Assembly: GCA_910579835.1 (NCBI GenBank)
Contig: CAJTWQ010000023.1
Location: forward strand, 1-25,773
Length of the DNA: 25,773 nucleotides
DNA from: an uncultured Ruminococcus sp.
Lineage (GTDB): Bacteria > Bacillota > Clostridia > Oscillospirales > Ruminococcaceae
Reading direction: 5' to 3'
Shown: positions 8,020-15,466 of the stretch, one piece after another
Layout of the letters: each line of letters starts with the position of its first letter
Numbering within the stretch: the first letter of the stretch is position 1
Made by a program: the position numbers and the translations under genes
The notes under the pieces: generated by a model
Told to the model about the DNA's origin: nothing
The model's database searches: none
What the model saw: the letters and a program-made list of their open reading frames with translations, nothing else

Positions 8020-9066
8020 TTGGAAAAAACGGATATTCTCAGTCTGAGTCTCAGCGAACTTGAACAGCTTCTTGTAAAATACGACGAGAAAAAATTCAGG
8101 GCAAAACAGATTTTTCAATGGCTTCACAAAAAAAGAATCATGGATTTTGATAAAATGACTGATATATCTGTCCAACTGAGACAGCAGCTAAAAGAAAATT
8201 TTTGTATAAATGGACTATTTATGCAAAAAAGACTTGAATCTTCCATAGATAATACTGTAAAATATCTTTATAGGCTTTCTGACGGAAACTTTGTCGAAAC
8301 AGTTTTAATGGATTACAGCTACGGAAAAAGCATATGTGTATCGACACAGGTCGGTTGTAAAATGGGATGCAATTTCTGCGCCTCAGCAATCGCCGGATAT
8401 GTAAGATCATTGACTCCCTCAGAAATCCTTACGCAGATCTACGAGACAGAGAGAGATACCGGAGTCAGGGTAACAGGAGTTGTTCTTATGGGTATCGGTG
8501 AACCTTTAGACAACTTTGACAATGTGCTGAAATTTCTCAATCTGATTTCGGACAAAAACGGCAATAATCTCAGCCTGCGTCACGTTTCCCTTTCAACCTG
8601 CGGAATAGTTCCCAGGATCTACGAACTTGCGGATATGAAGCTTCAGCTAACTCTGTCCGTCTCCCTTCATAGTCCATATGACGACAAAAGAAGTGAAATA
8701 ATGCCCGTAAACAGGACATATAATATAGATGAGCTTATGAAGGCATGCCGTTATTATATTGAAAAAACAGGACGCCGCATAACCTTTGAATACGCCGTTA
8801 TCGACAGCGTAAATTCAGCGGAAAAAGATGCGGACAAGCTTGCTTCTCTCCTCAGAGGAATGAACTGTCATGTGAACCTTATACCCGTGAACCGTGTCAG
8901 GGAGAGAAATTACAGAACATCCCGTTCCGGCGCTGCGGACTTCGCAAAGCGCCTCGGGCAAAGAGGAATCAACGCTACCGTCAGAAGAACTCTCGGCAGC
9001 GATATAGAAGCGGCGTGCGGTCAGCTAAGACGAGACGCCGGCAGCAAAGGAGGTTTGGATAATTGA
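8020..9066 (+). CDS. rlmN: Dual-specificity rRNA/tRNA A2503 methyltransferase RlmN (TTG start)
   Basis: This radical-SAM enzyme methylates C2 of A2503 in 23S rRNA and, in characterised members, A37 of some tRNAs. The iron-sulfur cluster cysteines are Cys113, Cys117 and Cys120 (GCKMGCNFC), and the C-terminal catalytic cysteine is near residue 333 in AACGQL. GIGEP and NLIPVN are also family motifs. The chosen start is the TTG at 8020, 5 nt after GAGGTGG at 8008-8014, giving 348 residues, a normal family length. An in-frame ATG at 7927 would overlap rsmB by 76 nt and lacks a ribosome site. Cfr-type resistance methyltransferases are related, but the context and sequence point to RlmN. Confidence 0.95.
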   Translation: MEKTDILSLSLSELEQLLVKYDEKKFRAKQIFQWLHKKRIMDFDKMTDISVQLRQQLKENFCINGLFMQKRLESSIDNTVKYLYRLSDGNFVETVLMDYSYGKSICVSTQVGCKMGCNFCASAIAGYVRSLTPSEILTQIYETERDTGVRVTGVVLMGIGEPLDNFDNVLKFLNLISDKNGNNLSLRHVSLSTCGIVPRIYELADMKLQLTLSVSLHSPYDDKRSEIMPVNRTYNIDELMKACRYYIEKTGRRITFEYAVIDSVNSAEKDADKLASLLRGMNCHVNLIPVNRVRERNYRTSRSGAADFAKRLGQRGINATVRRTLGSDIEAACGQLRRDAGSKGGLDN

Positions 9067-9788
9067 GATTTAGATACGGAACAGATATTGGTCTGAAGCG
9101 CGACGAAAATCAGGACGCCGTAAGATGTGAATATTTCGGCCATAACGTCCTTGCCGTCGTGTGTGACGGAATGGGCGGCGAACGCGCCGGAAAGGAAGCC
9201 AGCGCTGTGGCTGTTGAGGAATTTTTTCAACGCTTCTCCGCAGGATACTCTGAAAGTCTGAATGACGAGGAAATAAGAAAACTGCTTATATCCTCGGTTT
9301 CTGCTGCAAACTCAGTTATCTACACCCGCGCCCGGTTTGATTTCAAAAATTTTGGTATGGGCACAACCTGCGTTGCAGCGTTCATAAACAGCAAATCGGC
9401 TTTTATAATCAATGTCGGCGACAGCAGAGCCTATCTTATAACAGACAACAAACTGCTAAAAATAACAACCGACCACAATGTGGCTGCCCTGCTGTATGAA
9501 AAGGGGCAGATCACGGAAGAAGAAATGGAAGTCCACCCCCAGCGGCATATGCTCATAAGAGCCGTGGGCGTGGAAAAAACCGTGCTCCCTGATACATTTA
9601 TTCTTGATTACGAGGACAAAATCAGTCTGCTGCTTTGCTCCGACGGCCTTTCGGGATACTGCGGCGATGATGAGATATACAGCGCTATTCTTAATTCATC
9701 TTTCGATGGCGTTGCAGACGAATTGATAAAGCTTGCTCTCAGCAAGGGAGGCCGTGACAACATAACGGTTGCGGTCATATCGGATTAG
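9063..9788 (+). CDS. stp: PP2C-family Ser/Thr protein phosphatase (partner of PrkC; TTG start)
   Basis: This is a metal-dependent phosphatase that reverses phosphorylation by the neighbouring PASTA kinase. The 241 residues show the PP2C motifs in order: RDENQD at 13-18, VCDGMGG with metal ligand Asp35, GTTCVAAF, VGDSRAYL, TTDHN, LLLCSDGLS and GGRDNITVAVI. There is no membrane segment. The TTG start at 9063 overlaps the rlmN stop as TTGA and sits 9 nt after AAAGGAGG at 9046-9053. Gene order rlmN-stp-prkC is the same as in B. subtilis (rlmN-prpC-prkC). Confidence 0.95.
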   Translation: MRFRYGTDIGLKRDENQDAVRCEYFGHNVLAVVCDGMGGERAGKEASAVAVEEFFQRFSAGYSESLNDEEIRKLLISSVSAANSVIYTRARFDFKNFGMGTTCVAAFINSKSAFIINVGDSRAYLITDNKLLKITTDHNVAALLYEKGQITEEEMEVHPQRHMLIRAVGVEKTVLPDTFILDYEDKISLLLCSDGLSGYCGDDEIYSAILNSSFDGVADELIKLALSKGGRDNITVAVISD

Positions 9789-9798
9789 GAGGAACAAC

Positions 9799-12162
9799 AT
9801 GGATAAGAACATTGGCAAAAAGCTCGACGGCAGATATGAGATAACCGAGCTTATCGGCGTCGGCGGAATGGCCGAAGTTTACAAAGGTGTCGATGTCATC
9901 GACAACAAAACGGTAGCAATCAAGATCCTGAAAAAAGAATACGCAGAGAACGAAGAATTCCTGCGCCGCTTCAGAAACGAATCGAAGGCAATCGCGGTTC
10001 TTTCACACCCCAACATCGTAAAAATCTATGACGTGGGATTTTCAGAAAAAATCCAATATATTGTAATGGAATATATCGACGGCATAACACTGAAAGAATA
10101 TATTGAAGAAGAAAAAACGCTTACATGGAAAGATACCGTGCACTTTGTTATACAGATCCTCCGGGCGCTTCAGCACGCTCACGATAAGGGTATAGTTCAC
10201 CGTGACATCAAACCCCAGAATATCATGATGTTTACCGACGGTACTATTAAGGTCATGGACTTCGGTATAGCAAAGTTTGCTCGTGAGGAGGGAAAAACGG
10301 CTACCGATCAGGCTATAGGAAGCGTTCACTATATCAGCCCCGAACAGGCCAGCGGAAACGTTACGGACGCCAAGAGCGATATTTATTCCGTAGGAGCAAT
10401 GATGTATGAGATGCTTGCCGGCAGAAAGCCTTTTGACAGCGATAATCCTGTAGCTATCGCCGTTATGCATATGCACGATATTCCTGAACGTCCGCGCGCT
10501 GTAAATCCCGATATTCCGGACGGATTGGAGGAAATTGTTCTCAGAGCCATGGAGAAAGCTCCAGAGGACAGATACCAGACTACGGCGGAGATGATCTCCG
10601 ACATTGAAAAATTCAAAGCCAATCCGGCAATGACTTTCGGATACTATCAGGAGGAGGAAAGCTCCTCCTCAGAAAATACCATTAATTTCAATCCCCCTGT
10701 AAATAATGAAATACAGACAGAACTCCCCGACAGCAATGATTCAGCCTTTGCCCCTAAGGGCGCAGCCGTTGCCGCCGGAGTTGGAGCCGCCGCAGCTTAT
10801 GCAGGTGCGGCGGCAGCGCAGAGATATGCAAGTCCTCCGCCGCAAAAGCCCGTCACATACAAGGATTACTATGACGACGAGGAGGACGATGACGACGAGG
10901 AGGAACGTTCATCGCTGGTTATTCCCGTACTTACTGCTGTGGTGGTAGTCGTTATAATTGTTGCAGTTATCTTTGTGGCTACTATGCTCAGCGGACTGCT
11001 TAAAGGCGATAAGGCCAAAAATGATTATAAAATGAAAGACTTCACCGGCATGGACTACAATACCGCCCAGAGTAAATACGGAAACAATATCAAGTTCGTG
11101 GTTGAAGGCTATGAGTATGATCCTGCCGATGAAAATACTATTATATGGCAAAGCATTGATCCAGGCACTGAATATAAAAAGGGAGATACCCTTAAAGTTA
11201 AAATTAGTAAAGGTCAGGAAACAACTGAGGTTCCCGATCTTGTAAATATGAATCAGGCGCTTGCGGAAGATCAGCTGAAAATGCGTGGACTGACGCCGGA
11301 AATAAAAACACAGTCTGATCCGGTAATTGACGAAAATTGCGTTATAAAAACCGAACCGAAAGCGGGCGAACAGGTACACAAGGGTTCAACTATTCTTGTA
11401 TATGTCAGCATGGGCGCAAATCTTGAACAGATAGAGGTTGAAAATTATGTGGGCATGACCGCCAAGGAAGCCGCCCAAATCGCTCAGTACAGAGGTCTTA
11501 AGGTCAAAACTGACAGAAAGGACTCTTACGAAGAAGAAGGCAAAGTCGTTGAACAGAGCATTGCTAAAGGCGAAAAAGTAGAACAGGGAACAGAAATCAT
11601 TCTGTACATCAGTACAGGCGTAGATCCCGACGGCGAGATTCCTTTCAATATCACTTTCCCTGCTAACGCAAATGGCCGATTCGTTATCGACTTTATTATC
11701 AGAGGCGAGGATAATAAAACAAGCACTGTCAGCACGGACACCCTTCTTATCCCCGAAATGAGTTCATGGGAACAACAGATAAAGGGTTCTGGTGAAAATG
11801 TTCTCGTAACTGTTATGCTTACAAATAAAGAAACAAATGCAAGAGCTCAGATCGGTATGTATTATTTTAACTTTGCTACAGGAAATGTTACAGTTCAAAG
11901 CGAAGATGTAGACTATGCCTTTGCACAGGTAGGAGGCTTCCCGACAGTTGAACCTGATACGGATCCTCCCGAACCAGTTACAGATCCTCCCGAACCGGTC
12001 ACAGATCCCCCGATAACAAACCCCACTATTGATCCGGAATGGAATCCCGGTGTAAACGGCGAATACGATGAAAACGGCAACTGGGTATATTATGCACCCG
12101 GCGTAAACGGCGACTGGGTTTACGATGAAGCAACCGGCGCTACAAACTGGCAGTGGTACTGA
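9799..12162 (+). CDS. prkC: PASTA-domain Ser/Thr protein kinase
   Basis: This transmembrane kinase senses cell-wall fragments and controls growth, wall synthesis and, in spore formers, germination. In the 787 residues: kinase domain 14-275 (glycine loop GVGGMAEVYKG, Lys42, HRD 134-136, DFG 154-156, SPEQA), an Ala- and Asp/Glu-rich linker 318-371, one membrane helix 373-400, and three PASTA repeats at about 409-472, 476-539 and 544-607. After these comes a roughly 100-residue domain I do not recognise (612-711), three TDPPEPV-like repeats (721-741) and a Trp/Tyr/Gly-rich end (748-787). The last two parts are unusual. AGGAGG at 9787-9792 supports the ATG at 9799, 10 nt after stp. The usual B. 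subtilis protein ends soon after its PASTA repeats. Confidence 0.95.
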   Translation: MDKNIGKKLDGRYEITELIGVGGMAEVYKGVDVIDNKTVAIKILKKEYAENEEFLRRFRNESKAIAVLSHPNIVKIYDVGFSEKIQYIVMEYIDGITLKEYIEEEKTLTWKDTVHFVIQILRALQHAHDKGIVHRDIKPQNIMMFTDGTIKVMDFGIAKFAREEGKTATDQAIGSVHYISPEQASGNVTDAKSDIYSVGAMMYEMLAGRKPFDSDNPVAIAVMHMHDIPERPRAVNPDIPDGLEEIVLRAMEKAPEDRYQTTAEMISDIEKFKANPAMTFGYYQEEESSSSENTINFNPPVNNEIQTELPDSNDSAFAPKGAAVAAGVGAAAAYAGAAAAQRYASPPPQKPVTYKDYYDDEEDDDDEEERSSLVIPVLTAVVVVVIIVAVIFVATMLSGLLKGDKAKNDYKMKDFTGMDYNTAQSKYGNNIKFVVEGYEYDPADENTIIWQSIDPGTEYKKGDTLKVKISKGQETTEVPDLVNMNQALAEDQLKMRGLTPEIKTQSDPVIDENCVIKTEPKAGEQVHKGSTILVYVSMGANLEQIEVENYVGMTAKEAAQIAQYRGLKVKTDRKDSYEEEGKVVEQSIAKGEKVEQGTEIILYISTGVDPDGEIPFNITFPANANGRFVIDFIIRGEDNKTSTVSTDTLLIPEMSSWEQQIKGSGENVLVTVMLTNKETNARAQIGMYYFNFATGNVTVQSEDVDYAFAQVGGFPTVEPDTDPPEPVTDPPEPVTDPPITNPTIDPEWNPGVNGEYDENGNWVYYAPGVNGDWVYDEATGATNWQWY

Positions 12163-13040
12163 TGGACAACACAGTTAAAAGCGGAATAATAACAAAATGC
12201 TTAGGGGGACTCTATACCGTAGAGTCCCCTGACGGTATATATGTCTGTAAAGCAAGAGGCGTTTTCCGCAGCAAAGGCATAAGTCCATGCGCAGGCGACA
12301 TGGTGGAAATTAAGGATGAAACGATCATCTCTGTCGCAGAACGCAGAAATTGCATAATCCGACCTCCTCTTGCAAATCTCGATCAGCTTATTTTTGTCGT
12401 CTCTACCTGTGAACCTGCCCCGAACTATCTGCTGCTGGATAAATTTATTGCCATTGCAGAGTACAAGGGAATAAAACCGGTAATTGCCGTTACAAAAACC
12501 GATCTTGACAGCGGCAGCGAAATAATTCAAATATACAGCAGCATCGGTATCGACGTGCTGGAGGTAAATTACAGCGACACCCGCTCTGTTGACGCTGTAA
12601 GGAAACTGCTCGCAAAAAAGATCAGCGCATTTACGGGAAATTCCGGCGCCGGTAAGTCTACGCTGCTCAATGCCGTCGATCCTGCGCTTAATATTCCTAC
12701 CGCCGAGATCAGCAAAAAGCTCGGCAGAGGAAAACATACTACACGTCACGCTGAACTTTACAGGCTTGAAACCGGCGGATATATAGCCGATACTCCGGGG
12801 TTTTCAACATTTGAAACAAATCGTTATGACATTATCCGCAAAGAAGAGCTTGCCGGATGCTTCCGAGAAATGGCGCAATTTACAGACAAATGCCGTTTTA
12901 ACGACTGCTCTCACACCTGTGAAAAGGGCTGCGCCGTACTGGAAGCTGTCAGTGAGGGGCGTATTCCCCGAAGCCGACACACAAGCTACTGCAATATGTA
13001 TGACGAAGCAAAGCAGCTTAAGGAGTGGGAGATAAAATGA
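12162..13040 (+). CDS. rsgA: Ribosome small-subunit-dependent GTPase A
   Basis: RsgA (CpgA/YloQ) is a late 30S assembly checkpoint GTPase. The 292 residues show an N-terminal OB fold, then the circularly permuted GTPase order that defines the family: TKTD (111-114) comes before the P-loop GNSGAGKST (159-167), followed by TTRH and DTPG (210-213). A zinc site, Cys244, Cys249, His251 and Cys257, closes the protein. The ATG at 12162 overlaps the prkC stop (TGATG) and has no clear ribosome site, so reading is probably coupled; a GTG at 12153 is an alternative. In B. subtilis rpe follows; here thiN follows directly. Confidence 0.95.
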   Translation: MDNTVKSGIITKCLGGLYTVESPDGIYVCKARGVFRSKGISPCAGDMVEIKDETIISVAERRNCIIRPPLANLDQLIFVVSTCEPAPNYLLLDKFIAIAEYKGIKPVIAVTKTDLDSGSEIIQIYSSIGIDVLEVNYSDTRSVDAVRKLLAKKISAFTGNSGAGKSTLLNAVDPALNIPTAEISKKLGRGKHTTRHAELYRLETGGYIADTPGFSTFETNRYDIIRKEELAGCFREMAQFTDKCRFNDCSHTCEKGCAVLEAVSEGRIPRSRHTSYCNMYDEAKQLKEWEIK

Positions 13041-13657
13041 GGACTTTTATTATAATTTCCGGAGGCGATTTTCCGGACGGTGAAACTATTGAAGCAGACA
13101 GTGACGACATAGTTATCTGTGCGGATAAAGGCTATGAATATGCACTGAGCCGCAGCATAAAACCGCATATCCTTGTAGGTGATTTTGATTCATGCAGTAT
13201 CCCCATACCATCCGATACCGAAATACACCGCTGTATTCCCGAAAAGGACGATACCGATACTCTTCTGGCTGTAAAAATCGCCCTTGAACAGGGAGCTGAA
13301 AAAATTGTACTGTACGGTGTACTGGGCGGACGTCTTGATCACACCATAGCTAATATCCAGACTCTTATATATATCTGTTGCCATGGCTGTTCAGGAGAAA
13401 TACGCTCCTCAGACAATACCGCCGCCGTCCTCAGTACGGGAGAGTACAGCCTCAAAAGACTTGACGGATGGTATCTTTCAGTCTTTTCCATGACGGACGA
13501 AACGGAGATAAAAAAACTGACCGGCGTGAAATATCCTCTGACAGACTACATTATGACCGCGGAATTCCCTATCGGAGTAAGCAATGAAATCATTGACAAA
13601 GAAGCCGTTTTGGAAATCGGGCGAGGCATGGCTCTTGTCGTCCGATCAAAGATGTAA
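13037..13657 (+). CDS. thiN: Thiamine pyrophosphokinase
   Basis: The enzyme transfers pyrophosphate from ATP to thiamine, making thiamine diphosphate. The 206-residue protein has the family motifs LVGDFDS (46-52), KDDTDTLLA (70-78) and GGRLDHTIAN. The ATG at 13037 overlaps the rsgA stop (ATGA) and follows AAGGAG at 13020-13025. Placement between rsgA and spoVM matches thiN (yloS) in B. subtilis apart from the missing rpe. I see no TPP riboswitch in front of it, consistent with operon expression and salvage of thiamine. Confidence 0.93.
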   Translation: MRTFIIISGGDFPDGETIEADSDDIVICADKGYEYALSRSIKPHILVGDFDSCSIPIPSDTEIHRCIPEKDDTDTLLAVKIALEQGAEKIVLYGVLGGRLDHTIANIQTLIYICCHGCSGEIRSSDNTAAVLSTGEYSLKRLDGWYLSVFSMTDETEIKKLTGVKYPLTDYIMTAEFPIGVSNEIIDKEAVLEIGRGMALVVRSKM

Positions 13658-13672
13658 CATTTTTTTCCGTTG

Positions 13673-13684
13673 TGAATATAATGA
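13673..13684 (+). promoter_or_regulatory. Putative internal (sporulation-type) promoter before spoVM
   Basis: The sequence GTGAATATAATG lies 27 nt before the spoVM start, and an identical 12-mer lies before yabP on the other strand. Its AATATAAT part resembles the sigma-E -10 box (CATACAAT-like). GTAACATT at 13654-13661, 13 nt upstream, resembles a sigma-E -35 box. A sigma-A reading (GTAACA, 17 bp, TATAAT) is also possible. The assignment is inference. Confidence 0.4.
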
Positions 13685-13711
13685 AATATATCACAAAAGG
13701 AGGAATGCTGC

Positions 13712-13798
13712 ATGAAAGTAGTTGTTATCAAAAGTCCGAAATTTCTATCCGGAATACTTAGAGTTATTTTCAAGATCAAAAAGGAAGAATGCGAATAA
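13712..13798 (+). CDS. spoVM: Stage V sporulation protein M (SpoVM), 28 codons
   Basis: This very short gene sits right after thiN, exactly where spoVM lies in B. subtilis. It begins MKVVVIKSPKFLSGILR. Against B. subtilis SpoVM (MKFYTIKLPKFLGGIVR) 11 of the first 17 residues match, including Ile6, Pro9, Ile15 and Arg17, which matter for curved-membrane binding. The rest is a short basic then acidic tail. SpoVM is an amphipathic helix that marks the convex forespore membrane and anchors the SpoIVA coat base. AAAAGGAGGA ends about 8 nt before the ATG. The gene is short enough for automatic callers to miss, but residues, context and ribosome site agree. Confidence 0.9.
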   Translation: MKVVVIKSPKFLSGILRVIFKIKKEECE

Positions 13799-13813
13799 AA
13801 GCGTCTCCCATAA

Positions 13814-13973
13814 AGGCAACCTCTAAAAAACTATTTGATTAAGCAAAAATCAGGTAGGTGCAGCAGTTGCAAGGAAAGCTCTCGAAGGCGTGCTGTCGCA
13901 CTCCGAGAGAGATTGACGCGGCAAATGCTGTGCATATCTAATTTTTGTGAAAAGAGGTTTTTAGAAGTTGCCT
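13814..13973. repeat. 160-bp imperfect palindrome (MITE-like element or structured RNA)
   Basis: The ends are inverted copies (AGGCAAC at 13814-13820, GTTGCCT at 13967-13973). The similarity continues inward for over 50 nt: 13814-13870 and the reverse complement of 13921-13973 agree at about three quarters of positions, with many G-U-compatible changes. In the middle, CTCTCG (13880-13885) pairs with CGAGAG (13904-13909) around a GTGC/GCAC stem. The whole piece could fold into one long hairpin. TAAAG occurs at both borders (13811-13815, 13973-13977) and could be a target duplication, though it overlaps the inverted repeat. No protein is encoded. A mobile MITE and a structured RNA are both possible. 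Confidence 0.65.
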
Positions 13974-14009
13974 AAAGATTGTACGGTATTGCTTAAAGCT
14001 TTCTGCCGT

Positions 14010-14044
14010 GAAGCTGCTGTCTGTGACGGCGGCTTCTTTTGTTT
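14010..14044 (+). terminator. Intrinsic terminator ending the yicC-spoVM operon
   Basis: A 12-bp stem (GAAGCTGCTGTC at 14010-14021 with 14025-14036, two G-U pairs) has a 3-nt loop and is followed by TTTTGTTT. It is the first strong forward terminator after position 96, so it probably ends the long operon. Confidence 0.85.
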
Positions 14045-14070
14045 ATTGAAATATAAAATTCCATTTCCTA

Positions 14071-14099
14071 TTGCAATATCAAGAAATATATGCTATAAT
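14071..14099 (+). promoter_or_regulatory. Sigma-A promoter of purA
   Basis: TTGCAA (14071-14076) and TATAAT (14094-14099) are 17 bp apart, with an extended -10 TGC at 14091-14093. The leader to the purA ATG is about 50 nt. I saw no purine riboswitch in it. Confidence 0.82.
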
Positions 14100-14155
14100 A
14101 AATTGTAAGTGTGCTTTTGTACATTAAATTACTATAAATGAAAAGAGGAAAACAA

Positions 14156-15433
14156 ATGCCTGCTAATATTGTTGTCGGAACCCAATGGGGAGACGAAGGA
14201 AAGGGAAAAATTATTGATATCCTTGCTTCCCGTGCAGATGTGGTCGTTCGTTCTCAGGGCGGTAATAATGCCGGTCATACTGTTGTAAATAACGGAGAGG
14301 TATATAAGCTTCACCTTATCCCCTCCGGCATACTATACCCAAACACGCTCTGCCTTATCGGCGCAGGAGTCGTACTCGATCCCAAAGACTTTATTGATGA
14401 ACTTGACAGCCTCGCAGAACGCGGTATAAAAACAGAGGGACATCTCAAGGTTGATCCGCGCGCTCATATTGTAATGCCTTGGCATATTACTCTGGACGGT
14501 CTTTCGGAAGCTTTCAGAGGCGGAAAGGACATCGGTACAACAAAACGAGGCATCGGCCCTACATATATGGATAAATACGAACGCTGCGGAATAAGAATGT
14601 ATGATCTTGTTCATCCTGAGGTTCTTGCAGAAAAGATCCAGTCAACCGGCAAGCTTAAAAATAAAATTATCACCGAAGTCTACGACGGCGAAGCCTTTGA
14701 CCTTGACGCTGTAACGGCTGAGTATACCGAATACGGCAGACGTCTTGCATCATATATGGACGATGTTTCTGTTCTTACTTTCGACGCAGCAAAGGCAGGA
14801 AAAAATATTATGTTTGAAGGCGCACAGGCTACTCTTCTTGATATTGACTTCGGTACATATCCCTATGTTACTTCGTCTCACCCCCTCTCCGCAGGCGTAT
14901 GCGTAGGAACCGGCGTGGGTCCTAAGGTGATCTCAAATATTATAGGCGTAGCAAAAGCATATACCACCCGTGTAGGCAAGGGACCTTTCCCCACTGAGCT
15001 TGACGATGAAATTGGCGACAAAATCAGAAATGTAGGCGGAGAATTCGGTACGACTACCGGACGTCCGAGAAGAACAGGCTGGTTCGATGCTGTTATAGTC
15101 CGTCACTCCGTAAGGGTAAACGGTCTGGACAGTTTGGCTATTAACAAGCTCGATACTCTTGCAGACATTGATACGCTTAAAATGTGTGTGGCTTACAGGA
15201 AACCGGATGGCAGTATCATAGAAAACTTCCCCCCCACTCTGGAGGAGCTTGAAGGATGTGAGCCTGTTTACGAGGAATTCCCCGGATTTAAAGAAGATAT
15301 TTCAAAGTGCGAATCCTTTGACGATCTTCCGGATAACTGCAAAAGCTATATAGCGCGTCTTGAAGAACTGGTGGGCTGCCATGTAAGCATGGTCGGAATC
15401 GGTCCGGACAGAGCGCAGATCCTGGAAAGATAA
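14156..15433 (+). CDS. purA: Adenylosuccinate synthetase
   Basis: PurA joins IMP and aspartate with GTP to make adenylosuccinate, the first step from IMP to AMP. The 425-residue protein shows the GTP loop GDEGKGK at 12-18 with catalytic Asp13, NNAGHTVV with catalytic His, GTTKRGIGP, EGAQATLLDIDFGTYP and TGRPRRTGWFD. The ATG at 14156 follows AGAGGAA at 14144-14150; an ATG at 14138 would place the ribosome site inside the gene. It has its own promoter and is followed after 33 nt by an uncharacterised membrane protein gene with no terminator between, so the two may be co-transcribed. Confidence 0.97.
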   Translation: MPANIVVGTQWGDEGKGKIIDILASRADVVVRSQGGNNAGHTVVNNGEVYKLHLIPSGILYPNTLCLIGAGVVLDPKDFIDELDSLAERGIKTEGHLKVDPRAHIVMPWHITLDGLSEAFRGGKDIGTTKRGIGPTYMDKYERCGIRMYDLVHPEVLAEKIQSTGKLKNKIITEVYDGEAFDLDAVTAEYTEYGRRLASYMDDVSVLTFDAAKAGKNIMFEGAQATLLDIDFGTYPYVTSSHPLSAGVCVGTGVGPKVISNIIGVAKAYTTRVGKGPFPTELDDEIGDKIRNVGGEFGTTTGRPRRTGWFDAVIVRHSVRVNGLDSLAINKLDTLADIDTLKMCVAYRKPDGSIIENFPPTLEELEGCEPVYEEFPGFKEDISKCESFDDLPDNCKSYIARLEELVGCHVSMVGIGPDRAQILER

Positions 15434-15466
15434 GCACTGTACTGATTTGCAAAATGAGGTGAAAAT

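Larger units (their letters stand above)
13799..14155 (+). other. Intergenic region between spoVM and purA
   Basis: These 357 nt hold no gene that I can support. They contain, in order, a 160-bp palindromic element, a terminator, and the purA promoter and leader, each listed separately. The stretch 13974-14009 between element and terminator shows nothing recognisable. Confidence 0.7.

Noticed and set aside
10860..10912. Repeat-rich GAC/GAG stretch in prkC as a possible frameshift or tandem-repeat insertion
   Set aside because: It encodes an acidic linker just before the membrane helix and the frame is intact on both sides; such linkers are common in PASTA kinases.
11956..12010. CRISPR-like short tandem repeats
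   Set aside because: They are in-frame repeats coding for TDPPEPV in prkC, without spacers.
13658..13711. TPP riboswitch or other leader near thiN/spoVM
   Set aside because: The gap before spoVM is only 54 nt and lies after thiN; no conserved thi-box sequence is seen, and thiN itself has no leader.
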